Below the pieces are notes generated by a model. The model was not told the DNA's origin, did no database searches, and saw only the letters and a program-made list of their open reading frames with translations. This document shows positions 44,526-54,437 of a stretch of 64,000 nt of DNA, piece by piece (positions within the stretch are counted from its first letter, which is position 1; every line of letters starts with the position of its first letter). The DNA is from Trema orientale (Eukaryota; Streptophyta; Magnoliopsida; Rosales; Cannabaceae). A program made the translations under genes and the position numbers. The stretch is taken from positions 277,097-341,096 of the forward strand of contig JXTC01000283.1 of NCBI GenBank assembly GCA_002914845.1, read 5' to 3'.

Positions 44526-45962
44526 TGTCCTCAATTTTCCGAAAGATCTTTCTCATCATACACTTCCACTACATCAACGTGTATAGCTAGTTGCCAAAAC
44601 ATTTACAAAACTGGAAATAAAAATACTAAAAAAAGTCAAGCTACTTTTGTTTATTTATTTTTATAAAAATAAACTCCTAGTCTCTCATCTATTGATCCAT
44701 TTTTTTTTTGAAATAAATATATTGATCTATTTTAGAATGAATAGTATATAGTTTTACGTAGAACAAACATCATCATCATTATAAATAGTGAATTAAAAAG
44801 AAAGAAAAAAGAATAGCCGATCAAACTGTATAAACATCAAAGGTATATATATCTAATAGAAAAACATTTTTAAAAAAAATTGAAGGCTGTATAAAAAAAG
44901 ATTTATTTTAGGAATGATTTGGGTTACCAATACCAAAAAAATACATTTTTAAATTTTCTTAATAGGATTCATTTAGATTAGGGGTGCTTTATGCGACTTG
45001 GGGATGCAAATATAGCCCCGGAAGTTTTATAGTAGTTTTTTTTTTAGTGAAGTTTCATATTTGCCCCTTCTTTCTCATTGCCCAGCAACCCAAGTTCTAT
45101 AGCAACTCTAGCAAAATTTTTGCACTAAACTATCATACTTCTAAAATTCCAAATTAGTTGTTGTTTGACAAATAGTATTTTTTAATAACTACTATCTATA
45201 TAGAAACTCCCTCGATTTCTTTTAATGGGCTCTGTTGGTATTTTTGTTAGATATTCTTTTTGTACTTGTGGGTGACCTGGTTACATACCTAGTATGAATC
45301 ACCTATCAGGAGACTATGAGCTCACCTATTCTCACTTCTCACCTATTCACTTGGTGGGTTACACAGTCACATAACCCATACGAGTTACCCACCAAGTGAC
45401 CAGGAGGTCAACTTTATTCTTCTCATTTGTCTATATATCTCTCTAATTGAAGCACAATTTCTCTCTCTTCCAAATGTTTCATTCATGTATTTTTCTGCAA
45501 GAAAAACTCAGTCAGTATGCCAATAACAATTGCTATCCTCAACCGTGTCTCGTCGTCAAATTTGTTCCCTTTTCAATTTTTCTGCTCTAAGCAGACCATT
45601 TGGAGTCTCGGAACCTCAAATTTGAAACTTGCTTGACAATATAAAAATAAAAAATATATATATATTTTAAAGAAAAATACCAAACACTCTTTTGTAATTT
45701 ATCAAATACCAGTTTCGATGCAAAGGCATAAACTCAAGTCGATTCACATTACTATATATTCGTATAGATATGGATGGATAAGTAACAGATATATCACTGT
45801 AGTTTTTGTTGTCCTTAAATTCAACTTTGCGTCAAAAATATATCTTCTGTAGTTTTTATTTTTCTTAAATTCAACTTTGAGTTTTCGAAAACTACATTTT
45901 CCCATGTAATATCTAATTTTGGGGAAAAAAATTTAATTAATAAGAATAAACTCTTCATTAAT

Positions 45963-46343
45963 GCTAAGTTTGGTATAGGAGAAAGGAGAGAGTAAGTCTG
46001 ATAGGATGGAAAGAAAAGAGGAAAGAAGAAAAAAATATGAGAGAAAGAAAATACATGTAATCGAAAAGAAAATATTTTCCTTTTCATGTTGTTTGGTATG
46101 TACGAAGGAAAAAAAGTGCTAAAATTATGAAATTACAATTTAGCCTTTTTAAATATATTAATTTGTTTTGAAATTTGAGGATAAATGTGTAATTTTACAT
46201 TTATCGTAATTGTAGCACTTTTTCCTTATAATTTTCTTTCCAATTTGTAATTGTAGCGCATTTTTCCTTTCTATCACTCCTATTTTCTTTTTTTTTTATA
46301 TTTTTTCTTTTTTTCTTCTTTCATTCATACCCAAAATAGCCTA
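45963..46343. mobile_element. Purine/pyrimidine-arm MITE
   Basis: The left arm is purine-rich (aggagaaaggagagag ... ggaaagaagaaaaaaatatgag) and the right arm is the pyrimidine-rich counterpart (cctttctatcactcctattttc ... cttctttcattcatacc). The inner parts also pair (ggaaaaaaagtgctaaaatt with tgtagcactttttcc). Confidence 0.55.
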
Positions 46344-46504
46344 AGTGTATTGAAATAGAAATAATTTCCAAATAGCTTCCAAATTAACTTATTGTGTTCT
46401 TTTGATATTGGATTATTTGATAACAACTTTTTATCAATTTAGAAACAATCTTGAAACAATTTCTATCCCAAAACACTAAATGAGAGAGAAATTTTCATCA
46501 ACTA

Positions 46505-46663
46505 AGGCTTATTTGGATATACTTTTATTTTGTGTTTTTGATTTTCTTAAATGAAATAGAAGATGAAGATCTTTTCAAGCAAATCGTTGAAAAAATCGAA
46601 CCACTCTTTTCATTTTATAAACCAAAAAACACAAAATAAAAGTATATCCCAAACAAGCCCTAA
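46505..46663. mobile_element. Short MITE with ~35-bp terminal inverted repeats
   Basis: The left end has gcttatttggatatactttt followed by attttgtgttttt; the right end has aaaacacaaaataaaagta followed by tatcccaaacaagccc. The ends pair almost perfectly over about 35 bp around an ~85-bp core, making a strong hairpin. Confidence 0.8.
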
Positions 46664-47170
46664 AACTTACTTCATAAAATTTAAACTTTAAATCTTAAAG
46701 GGGTGAAAAAAATTTTATGTTATATCTAAAGTGTGAAATGTAATTTCTAAGAATATAGAGTTAAATTTAAAAAATAAAAAACTACGAGCGATATATTTGT
46801 AATTACAACTATACAAATGTGTATGTATATACATCAAATATGGTGTACAGCATTGTAAAAAATTAAAGATATTAAAGGTGAGATTGAGTTCAGTTTAGGT
46901 ATAAAGTGAACAAAAATAATTAAATGCGTACTTTGAGAAAGAGTTTAACAGAGAAAATAGAAGTTGCTAAGGGAAAAATTCCTCAGCACTATGAATTTTT
47001 GTATGAAATTTCTTAAAAATAAACTTAATTAATTATTAGTTTATAATTTGTTGGGCTCCAAAGACTTTTAAGAAATTATTAATATAATACACTGGCTCGA
47101 CTTGGGAACAAATTTTTTAATTATTTAAGCAAGTTATTTATTTTATCATTCATTTATCAAAGGGTTTACA

Positions 47171-48571
47171 TCATCTGAGGTTCCCAACCTTTCCTCCAAG
47201 TATTAATTAGGTCCCCAACTTTTTTTTTGTAGTTTTTAGATCCTCAACCTTTCATATTCGTATCACTTTAGTCCTTTTTCAATTTTTCCGTCCAATTCAT
47301 CCGTTATCTAACAGTTTTTGTATCACTTGGGTCCTCAATCTTTACACAATGTATCACTTAGGTCCTTATTCTTAATTTTGTAGTTTTTGACTCCTTAGAC
47401 TTCTATTTTTGTAACACTTAGGTCCTTTTGAGTTAATTTTGAGTTAAAATCTAACTCTAAATAAATTAGACTACATAAATTAATAAAAACTATTGAATTC
47501 AAAAGTAACACCAAAATGACTCAATTAGATATCCATTGAAATACATACCAAAAATACACATATCAAAACCCTTATTTTTTTGTATAAATTAAGGTCCATT
47601 TGAGAGATGAGAGACTTTTAGATTATTTTTAAACGATTCTGAGTTCATAAAATTGCAGAAAATAAATTTTACAACCATTGACAAGAAATCATCATTAAAT
47701 AGTATCTTTTTTCTCTTGTTATATGCATGTATGTACTCGATCAGTATATATTCATAAATACTAATTTTTGTATTATTAACTATTATCATCATCAAAATCC
47801 ATGATTTCCTATAAATTATGTCAATTTGTTATTTAAGAAGTTTTTAAATTTTTTTTATTATTTATGAGTTTTAACTGAAAAAAAAAAAAGATTGATGAGT
47901 TTATGGAATTGGAGAAAATGAACTTTACCACTATTAGTAAGATTTGACAATTAAATCGTACAATATTGTTGATAATAAGAATTAACTAAAAATAATCGTG
48001 TTTTTTAGATTATCTTTTTTGAAAAATGCCTTATTGGTATTGAACNNNNNNNNNNNAATTGAGGTTATTAGTTTGCCGAATAACAGAGATATTTCTTTTA
48101 TTCGTCAACTCGAAGGTACATACCAATTCCTTACTTTATTTCATTTTAGTTATTTTCAGCTAATTCTTTATCTCCCTGGAGTTTTACACTGCAAGAAAAT
48201 ATACAAATATTTTTAATGAAGGTGGAGTAGGGGGTTGAAGAAGCTCTTTTCTGGAGCTTATTGGTACCTCTTTAGTAGCTTTCTTTTTCCTATTTATTTA
48301 TTTATTTTGTTTTTATTTTTTGGTGTAAAATATTGGTGTTCAGTGATCTCTGTTTTGTTGGGTTTGTGGTGGTGTCTCTGTTCTATTATTTCACTATTTT
48401 TTTTTTTTTTTTTGGGTTGGGTTTTGTTGATTGCGAGTTTTTGGTCGAAATTTAGTCAGTTTTCACGCTTCTTGAAGTCCCTATAAGGCCTCTAGATTTT
48501 GGTTCAAGTATTGTTTGTAACTTCAAGCTCCTTCAGTGCAGTGCACGCCATCCGTTTGATGTATTTCCTGA
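47171..48571. other. Repeat-like DNA, an 11-N gap and a PPR upstream region
   Basis: About 47180-47440 repeats the phrase tatcactt(a/g)ggtcct and 'cctcaacctttc' several times, which is typical of degenerate plant DNA elements. A short gap is at 48046-48056. The rest is AT-rich and leads to the next PPR gene. Confidence 0.45.
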
Positions 48572-50071
48572 ATGATAATGTATGTCGTGCCCAAATCCAA
48601 ATGGCAACTTTTCTTGCTACGAAACTTCACTGCCCAAAATTCCTTGCGATTTTTGTGCTTCCAGAGCTCTACCACTGCGTTGACTGCTCCTGCGCCACCT
48701 GAGCTTCAGGAGCTATCTGCTGTTGTTTCGAGGACGGTTGGTGGTCTAGACGATCTGGAATCAAGTCTGAATAACTTCAAAGCTTCTTTGACGTCGTCCC
48801 TTGTTACCCAAGTCATTGATTCTTGCAAAGCTGAAGCATCCACTAGAAGATTGCTCAGATTCTTCTTGTGGTCTCATAAGAGTTTGAAGTGTAGTTTAGA
48901 AGATAAGGATTATAACTACGCAATAAGGGTGTTTGCTGGAAAGAAGGATCACACTGCACTGGACATATTGATTTCAGATCTTAAAAAGGAGGGTCGAGAG
49001 TTGGAGAGCCAGACTTATGCTACTGTTGCTGAGACTTTAGTTAAGTTAGGGAGAGAAGATGAAGCATTGGGAATATTCAAGAACTTGGAGAAGTACAAGT
49101 GCCCACAAGATAGTTTCACAGTCACGGCGATTGTCAATGCTCTTTGTGCCCAAGGCCATGCTAAGAGAGCAGAAGGGGTTGTTTGGCACCATAAGGATAA
49201 GATTTGTGGTGTGGAACAAAGCGTTTACAGGAGTCTTCTCTATGGATGGTCCGAGCAAGAGAATGTGAAGGAAGCACGAAGAATTATCAAAGAGATGAAG
49301 TCAGCTGGTATTATGCCAGATTTATTCTGCTACAACACATTTCTCAGGTGTCTTTGTGAGAGAAATCTCAAAAGAAATCCTTCAGGTCTTGTGCCAGAAG
49401 CTTTAAATGTGATGATGGAAATGAGGTCCTATAAGGTTGTTCCAACCTCAGTTAGTTACAATATACTGCTATCTTGTCTGGGAAGGGCAAGAAGAGTTAA
49501 AGAATCTTGTCAAATTCTTGAAAGAATGAAGAAGACAGGGTGTTCTCCAGATTGGATGAGCTATTGTCTAGTTATCAGAGTGTTGTATTTAACCATGAGA
49601 TTTGGTACAGGAAATAAGTTAGTTGATGAGATGATTGGGAAAGGGTTGATGCCTATGTGCAAGTTCTACTATGATTTGATTGGGGTTCTCTGCGCAGTTG
49701 AGAGGCCATATTATGCTCTTGAATTATTTGAGAGGATGAAAAGAAGTTCACTGGGTGGTTATGGACCAGTTTATGATGTGCTCATACCAAAGCTTTGTAG
49801 AGGAGGGGACTTTGAAAAGGGTAGAGAGCTTTGGGATGAGGCCATGAACATGGGTGTTGATCTTTGCTGCTCAAGCGATGTTTTAGATCCCTCGATCACT
49901 GAGGTTTTCAAGCCCACTAGAAAAGAGGAAAAAATAAGCCTTGTGGAATGCAGCTCAGCCAAATTCAAATTTAAAGAGAGAGGTAAAAAGAATGTGCGAA
50001 AGGTATACAAGAAGAAGAAGAAGAAGAAGATTATTAATAACAAGAAAAAGAAAATTTCTGGTGCAGCATAA
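48572..50071 (+). CDS. P-class PPR protein with Lys-rich C-terminus
   Basis: Single exon, 499 aa. The start MIMYVVPKSKWQLFLLRNF fits a mitochondrial targeting peptide; Met1 and Met3 are both possible starts. About eight P-type repeats lie between about residues 135 and 430 (for example QTYATVAETLVKLGREDEAL, FCYNTFLRCLCERN, SYNILLSCLGRARRVKESCQI). The C-terminus is unusual: about 28 residues mostly of Lys, Arg and Asn (KKNVRKVYKKKKKKK), from a GAA/AAG-rich DNA run. No E or DYW domain is present. The best remembered match is At5g61370, a mitochondrial PPR and neighbour of TOC1 in Arabidopsis. The RNA target is unknown. Confidence 0.9.
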   Translation: MIMYVVPKSKWQLFLLRNFTAQNSLRFLCFQSSTTALTAPAPPELQELSAVVSRTVGGLDDLESSLNNFKASLTSSLVTQVIDSCKAEASTRRLLRFFLWSHKSLKCSLEDKDYNYAIRVFAGKKDHTALDILISDLKKEGRELESQTYATVAETLVKLGREDEALGIFKNLEKYKCPQDSFTVTAIVNALCAQGHAKRAEGVVWHHKDKICGVEQSVYRSLLYGWSEQENVKEARRIIKEMKSAGIMPDLFCYNTFLRCLCERNLKRNPSGLVPEALNVMMEMRSYKVVPTSVSYNILLSCLGRARRVKESCQILERMKKTGCSPDWMSYCLVIRVLYLTMRFGTGNKLVDEMIGKGLMPMCKFYYDLIGVLCAVERPYYALELFERMKRSSLGGYGPVYDVLIPKLCRGGDFEKGRELWDEAMNMGVDLCCSSDVLDPSITEVFKPTRKEEKISLVECSSAKFKFKERGKKNVRKVYKKKKKKKIINNKKKKISGAA

Positions 50072-51626
50072 ATTGGTGTATATATATGATTTTTCGTCTT
50101 GACCTGAAAGCGAATAACTTTATGAAGGAAAAAGACTTGAGAAATGTTTCATGGAAACGCAAATATCAATTGTGCTACTAATTTGCCATCAAGTCCTTTT
50201 GAGCAAATGTATTTATTGTCCAGAAAAAAAAAAATATATATATATATCTCACTGGGTCTCGCTTATGTCAGTGAACCATTGTTTTGGTGGCGAAGCTTTA
50301 TTAAGCCTAATTTAAGAAAACGTCGAACTTGATAAGAATATGTCCGGATGAGGTATGTTCTCCCATTTGAATATAATTTTTGTGTTTGGCCCAGTCTTTG
50401 TTTATATGTCAGATGAACTCATTGACATTTTCAATTGATATCGTTGCAGGAAGTTTAAGTTAGCCGACCAATTGGTGTTGGCCGGCTAACTTTGCAACAT
50501 TTCTTGACTACTGATTTTTCGGCCGTAACAGAATAAATGGTTCACAGTAAAGCTTGCTTTACTACCATGTAAATCTTTTTTTCCCATTATAGTGTATTCT
50601 CCTTTCTTATTATCATTTGTTAAGCTTACACATAATCCACCTCTCGGGTTCTAATTCTAAAAGATAAAAAGCTTGTGCTCATCGGCTCATGTGACAAAAT
50701 GTTCCCTTTTTGACTAGGAACCATGGCCAAAAGTTTGAACTATGTCTACTCTAAACTGGTTTCTTCACTCAACTTTTGGTAGTGTTGATGAGTCCATGAA
50801 TCAAATAAACATTAATCACTTAATTAATCAACTCATTCTGACATGCTGATGGTTGAGGTTATAAAGCTCTCAAATGTCGGAGAGCTATAAATGTTTCCAA
50901 CAAGTAGTTGTCAGTGAAACATGAGATGATGCTATAGCCTCCTAGAACTGCATGAGGTCTAAATATGCTTCTTCTCATGATTGCCGTCCTAGGGTACTTG
51001 CTGTGACAGCTCTAAGAAACCCATTTGTCAAACCGAGTTCCCTTCCTTTTTGTCTTTTCATCTTGTGCATCTTGATATAACCTAGTCCAAAACATTCCCA
51101 CATGTCAAACACGTTTTCCGCATCATAAGGGTGAGAATTCCAGTTGAATGACTTTGTTAGTTCACAGATTCAATTTTTCATTCCTTCACCACGACGGCAT
51201 AATATTTAAGCTAGCAGACACTGTTCAATTGCTTGTGACTTTATTTGTGGTGTTCTGGACTCTTAAAAGCATTGTTGGATTGGAAAGTTTGATCTACTCT
51301 CTTAAGCCGAAAGAAAACAGTCCCATTAATATTAAGAGATGCTGTTTTGCTTTGTGGCTTGTACGAAGAGAATTGAACAAGAAATAATAGAATGGAGGAG
51401 CTGCCATCAACCGGAGAGATTGTGGAAACTTGGCACATGGCACATGGGCATGAAGGGTGACATTGCTGCTGAGATGGGATCTTGTGGGGTCCACTATCCC
51501 CAACTTATCTCACCCACGTTTTATAATTAAAGATTAGTCATAAGAGACTCATATAACCATGAGACATTGTCGTTGGGAACTGGCCTCCACGCGCTTTGGC
51601 CTTGGAGATAATGTGTTCCAAAATAT
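50072..51626. other. Intergenic DNA, no gene seen
   Basis: Likely 3' UTR of the PPR gene and spacer. A small inverted phrase (ttagccgacca...tggtgttggccggctaa) lies at about 50459-50490. No gene is supported. Confidence 0.45.
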
Positions 51627-51875
51627 TAGGAGTGTCAATTCGTGTCGACGGGTCGGGTTCGTGTCGGGTTGAAGTCTAATATATACATAAATTATGTCAA
51701 CTCGAACCCGACCCGTGACCCGTCGTGTCAGAAAACTATCAACACTAACCCGACCCGCACCTAAAACGGGTTGACCCGAACCCGACCCGCACCCTTTTTC
51801 TTCAACCCTAACCCACAAAAAATCGTGTCGTGTTCGTGTCCTGTCGTCGTGTCATAACCTGAATTGCCACCCCTA
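51627..51875. mobile_element. Non-autonomous hAT-like element, copy 3
   Basis: It starts taggagtgtcaattcgtgtcg and ends gaattgccacccta-like, with inverted termini and dense gggtcggg/cccgaccc and cgtgtcg words. It is flanked by a perfect 8-bp duplication, caaaatat (51619-51626 and 51876-51883), the hAT signature. At 249 bp it is the shortest and best bounded of the family here. Confidence 0.88.
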
Positions 51876-51883
51876 CAAAATAT

Positions 51884-53057
51884 CATCCTCATCTTGTTTT
51901 ATGTTTTAGTGTTACTATGTTATTGTAATCTTTTGGTCCAGTCAAACATTATTGTGTAATATGAATTTAAAAAAAAAAAACATTATTGTGTAATAATTGG
52001 GCAACCTTCATTCTCATCCATTAATAAGTATGGTTTTATTATGGGATTGACAAAAAAACTAATGCCGATCAACAACTAAGAATAAATACTTGTGTTACTC
52101 AAATAAGACTCGGATTTATGAAAAACTAAAGCTATATTCAAATAACACTTAAATGGTATTTATACATTACATGTTCTAAGGTATATAAGCTTTCATATGT
52201 TTGAAAGAAAAATTAGAGATGAAAATCTAATTTTTTTCAAATCTAATTTTTTCTTTAATGTTCTAAGTGGAAGTTTCATAGATCTTACCATGGGAAAGAA
52301 GCTGACGTTCACGCGTCAAAGCCAGCTGAGCACTTGGTGTAAGACAGTCCGGAGACACCGGAAGGTCCATTACAACTTTTGACAGAAAGTCTCACTGTGG
52401 CTTATATTATATATAGTACTAGCAAAATCTTCGATGATGGGATGGAATCCCCAAAATAAATAAATACACAAATAAATAAAAAGAAAGAAAATTCCTTCCC
52501 TCAAAAAAAAAAAAAAAGGAAAGAAAATCCCAATACAAACAACACTGCGCCTTTAATAGTGTAATAAAAACAATTAGAAAGAAAATATTAATTGAAATGA
52601 AAAGCATGAAAAAATGTGTAAAGACGGTTGAGTAAGGAGGACATATAACATATTCAGATCAGACAACTTAAATAAAAAAAACAATCAAAACCATTAAACT
52701 AAACCCATAAAGCTCCCATAACAGTCGGTGTTGGGTCTTAGCACTCTCCCTCATCAAAACTCACTAACTCTATCGCCATGCCCACTTCCACAGCCTCCAT
52801 TTTCATGCTCCTCTAAAGCTATACATACATATATATTTACACCTCCTTTTACCTCTAAAACCCCAAAATTTTAGACCCATGTACTCAAACTCAGATCTCT
52901 GAATTCAAAGACTTGAGTATAGAAAGTACTTAGGTACTTTTTTCGAAAACCCACTTCGATTCTTTCGAATTCTGTGGAGATATATCTGGGTTTTTTCTAT
53001 ATTATATAGGTATATACCGTCCGAGTATTTTTATAGAGAGAGAGAGAGAGTAGAGAG
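51884..53057. other. XXT5 upstream region
   Basis: It should contain the XXT5 promoter and 5' UTR. A (GA)n tract lies just before the start codon (about 53034-53049). No specific transcription-factor site is claimed. Confidence 0.5.
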
Positions 53058-54437
53058 ATGGGGCAAGAGAGTTTTATGGCTCAGAAGAGAAATGGAGGAA
53101 GTGGGTTACCAACCAGTACTACTAATTCAGCCGTCAATGGCAGAAGCAGAGGATTTGGGAGCTTACCTCGTGGCCGTCAGATCCAAAAAACCTTCAACAA
53201 CATCAAGATAACGATCCTCTGTGGCTTCGTTACCATCCTCGTTCTTCGTGGAACCATCGGCGTCGGAAGCCTCGGCGGCTCCGATAACGACGCCGTTAAC
53301 CAGAACATCATCGAAGAGACGAACCGGATCCTCGCCGAGATCCGATCCGACAGTGATCCCAACGACCCAGATGAGCTTGCCGAGTCCGAGATCAACCCGA
53401 ATGTCACCTACACTCTCGGACCCAAGATCGAGAATTGGAACCAGGAGCGGAAGGCGTGGCTTGATTCGAACCCTGAGTTCCCGAGCTACGTTAATGGTAA
53501 GCCTCGTATCTTGCTCGTAACTGGGTCGCCGCCTAAGCCTTGTGATAAACCAATTGGGGACCATTATTTGCTGAAAGCGATTAAGAACAAGATTGATTAT
53601 TGTAGACTTCATGGTATTGAGATTGTGTACAATTTGGCTCATTTGGATAAGGAACTTGCTGGGTACTGGGCAAAATTGCCATTGATTAGGAGGCTGATGT
53701 TGTCTCATCCTGAAGTTGAGTGGATTTGGTGGATGGATAGTGATGCTTTGTTTACTGATATGGTTTTTGAGGTCCCGGTTTCCAAGTATGATGGCTATAA
53801 TTTGGTTGTTCATGGCTATCCTGATTTGATGTTTGAACAGAAATCTTGGATTGCTTTGAACACGGGTAGTTTCTTGTTTAGGAATTGTCAATGGTCTTTG
53901 GATTTGCTTGATGCTTGGGCTCCAATGGGTCCCAAGGGTCCGATTCGAGAAGAGGCAGGGAAGGTTTTGACTGCGAATCTGAAGGGAAGGCCGGCGTTTG
54001 AGGCCGATGACCAGTCGGCATTGATATACTTGTTGCTTTCGCAGAAGGATCAATGGATGGATAAGGTGTTTCTTGAGAATTCGTACTATTTACATGGTTA
54101 TTGGGCTGGTTTGGTCGACCGGTACGAGGAGATGATAGAGAAGTATCATCCGGGATTGGGAGATGAAAGATGGCCGTTTGTGACTCATTTTGTGGGCTGC
54201 AAGCCTTGTGGGAGCTATGGAGATTACCCGGTTGAGAGGTGCTTGAGCAGCATGGAGAGGGCATTCAATTTTGCAGATAACCAGGTGCTTCAGCTGTATG
54301 GTTTTAGGCACAGGGGCTTGTTAAGTCCTAAGATCAAGAGGGTCAGGAATGAGACAGTCACTCCTCTGGAGGTTGTTGACAAATTTGATATTCGACGGCA
54401 TCCGGCTCAGGAGAGCAGGGGATCACAGACGTTATGA
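53058..54437 (+). CDS. XXT5: Xyloglucan 6-xylosyltransferase (GT34)
   Basis: Single exon, 459 aa. A type II membrane protein: short basic N-terminus (LPRGRQIQKTFNNIK), one membrane segment (about 51-66, ITILCGFVTILVLRG), a stem region and a lumenal GT34 catalytic domain. The metal-binding DxD is D227-S-D229 (WMDSDALF). Other conserved blocks are GDHYLLKAIKNKIDYCRLHG, HGYPDLMFEQKSWIALNTGSF and HFVGCKPCGSYGDYPVERC. N-glycosylation sequons are at N115 and N431. The enzyme transfers xylose from UDP-xylose to the glucan backbone of xyloglucan in the Golgi. The N-terminus and tail match XXT5 rather than XXT1/2 as I remember them. In Arabidopsis XXT5 acts together with XXT1 and XXT2. Confidence 0.95.
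   Translation: MGQESFMAQKRNGGSGLPTSTTNSAVNGRSRGFGSLPRGRQIQKTFNNIKITILCGFVTILVLRGTIGVGSLGGSDNDAVNQNIIEETNRILAEIRSDSDPNDPDELAESEINPNVTYTLGPKIENWNQERKAWLDSNPEFPSYVNGKPRILLVTGSPPKPCDKPIGDHYLLKAIKNKIDYCRLHGIEIVYNLAHLDKELAGYWAKLPLIRRLMLSHPEVEWIWWMDSDALFTDMVFEVPVSKYDGYNLVVHGYPDLMFEQKSWIALNTGSFLFRNCQWSLDLLDAWAPMGPKGPIREEAGKVLTANLKGRPAFEADDQSALIYLLLSQKDQWMDKVFLENSYYLHGYWAGLVDRYEEMIEKYHPGLGDERWPFVTHFVGCKPCGSYGDYPVERCLSSMERAFNFADNQVLQLYGFRHRGLLSPKIKRVRNETVTPLEVVDKFDIRRHPAQESRGSQTL

Larger units (their letters stand above)
42934..47170. mobile_element. Composite region bounded by Emigrant/Lemi1-like ends
   Basis: The left end, just after TA, reads cagtgaaacccctatgaaac, close to the Emigrant/Lemi1 terminus. 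At about 47085-47170 the family's right-end sequence appears (acactggctcgacttggga, ttatttaagcaagttattta, then gggttta). Between them lie a Ty3/gypsy remnant and two MITEs. Either one pogo-like element has been filled with later insertions, or two separate elements flank unrelated repeats. No pogo-type transposase frame was found. Confidence 0.5.

Noticed and set aside
45348..45402. Possible microRNA hairpin (cacttggtggg ... cccaccaagtg)
   Set aside because: The arms pair for only about 11 perfect bases, shorter than a miRNA duplex, in repeat-like DNA.
53163..54053. 296-codon open frame on the strand opposite XXT5
   Set aside because: It is the antisense shadow of a well-conserved intronless glycosyltransferase gene.
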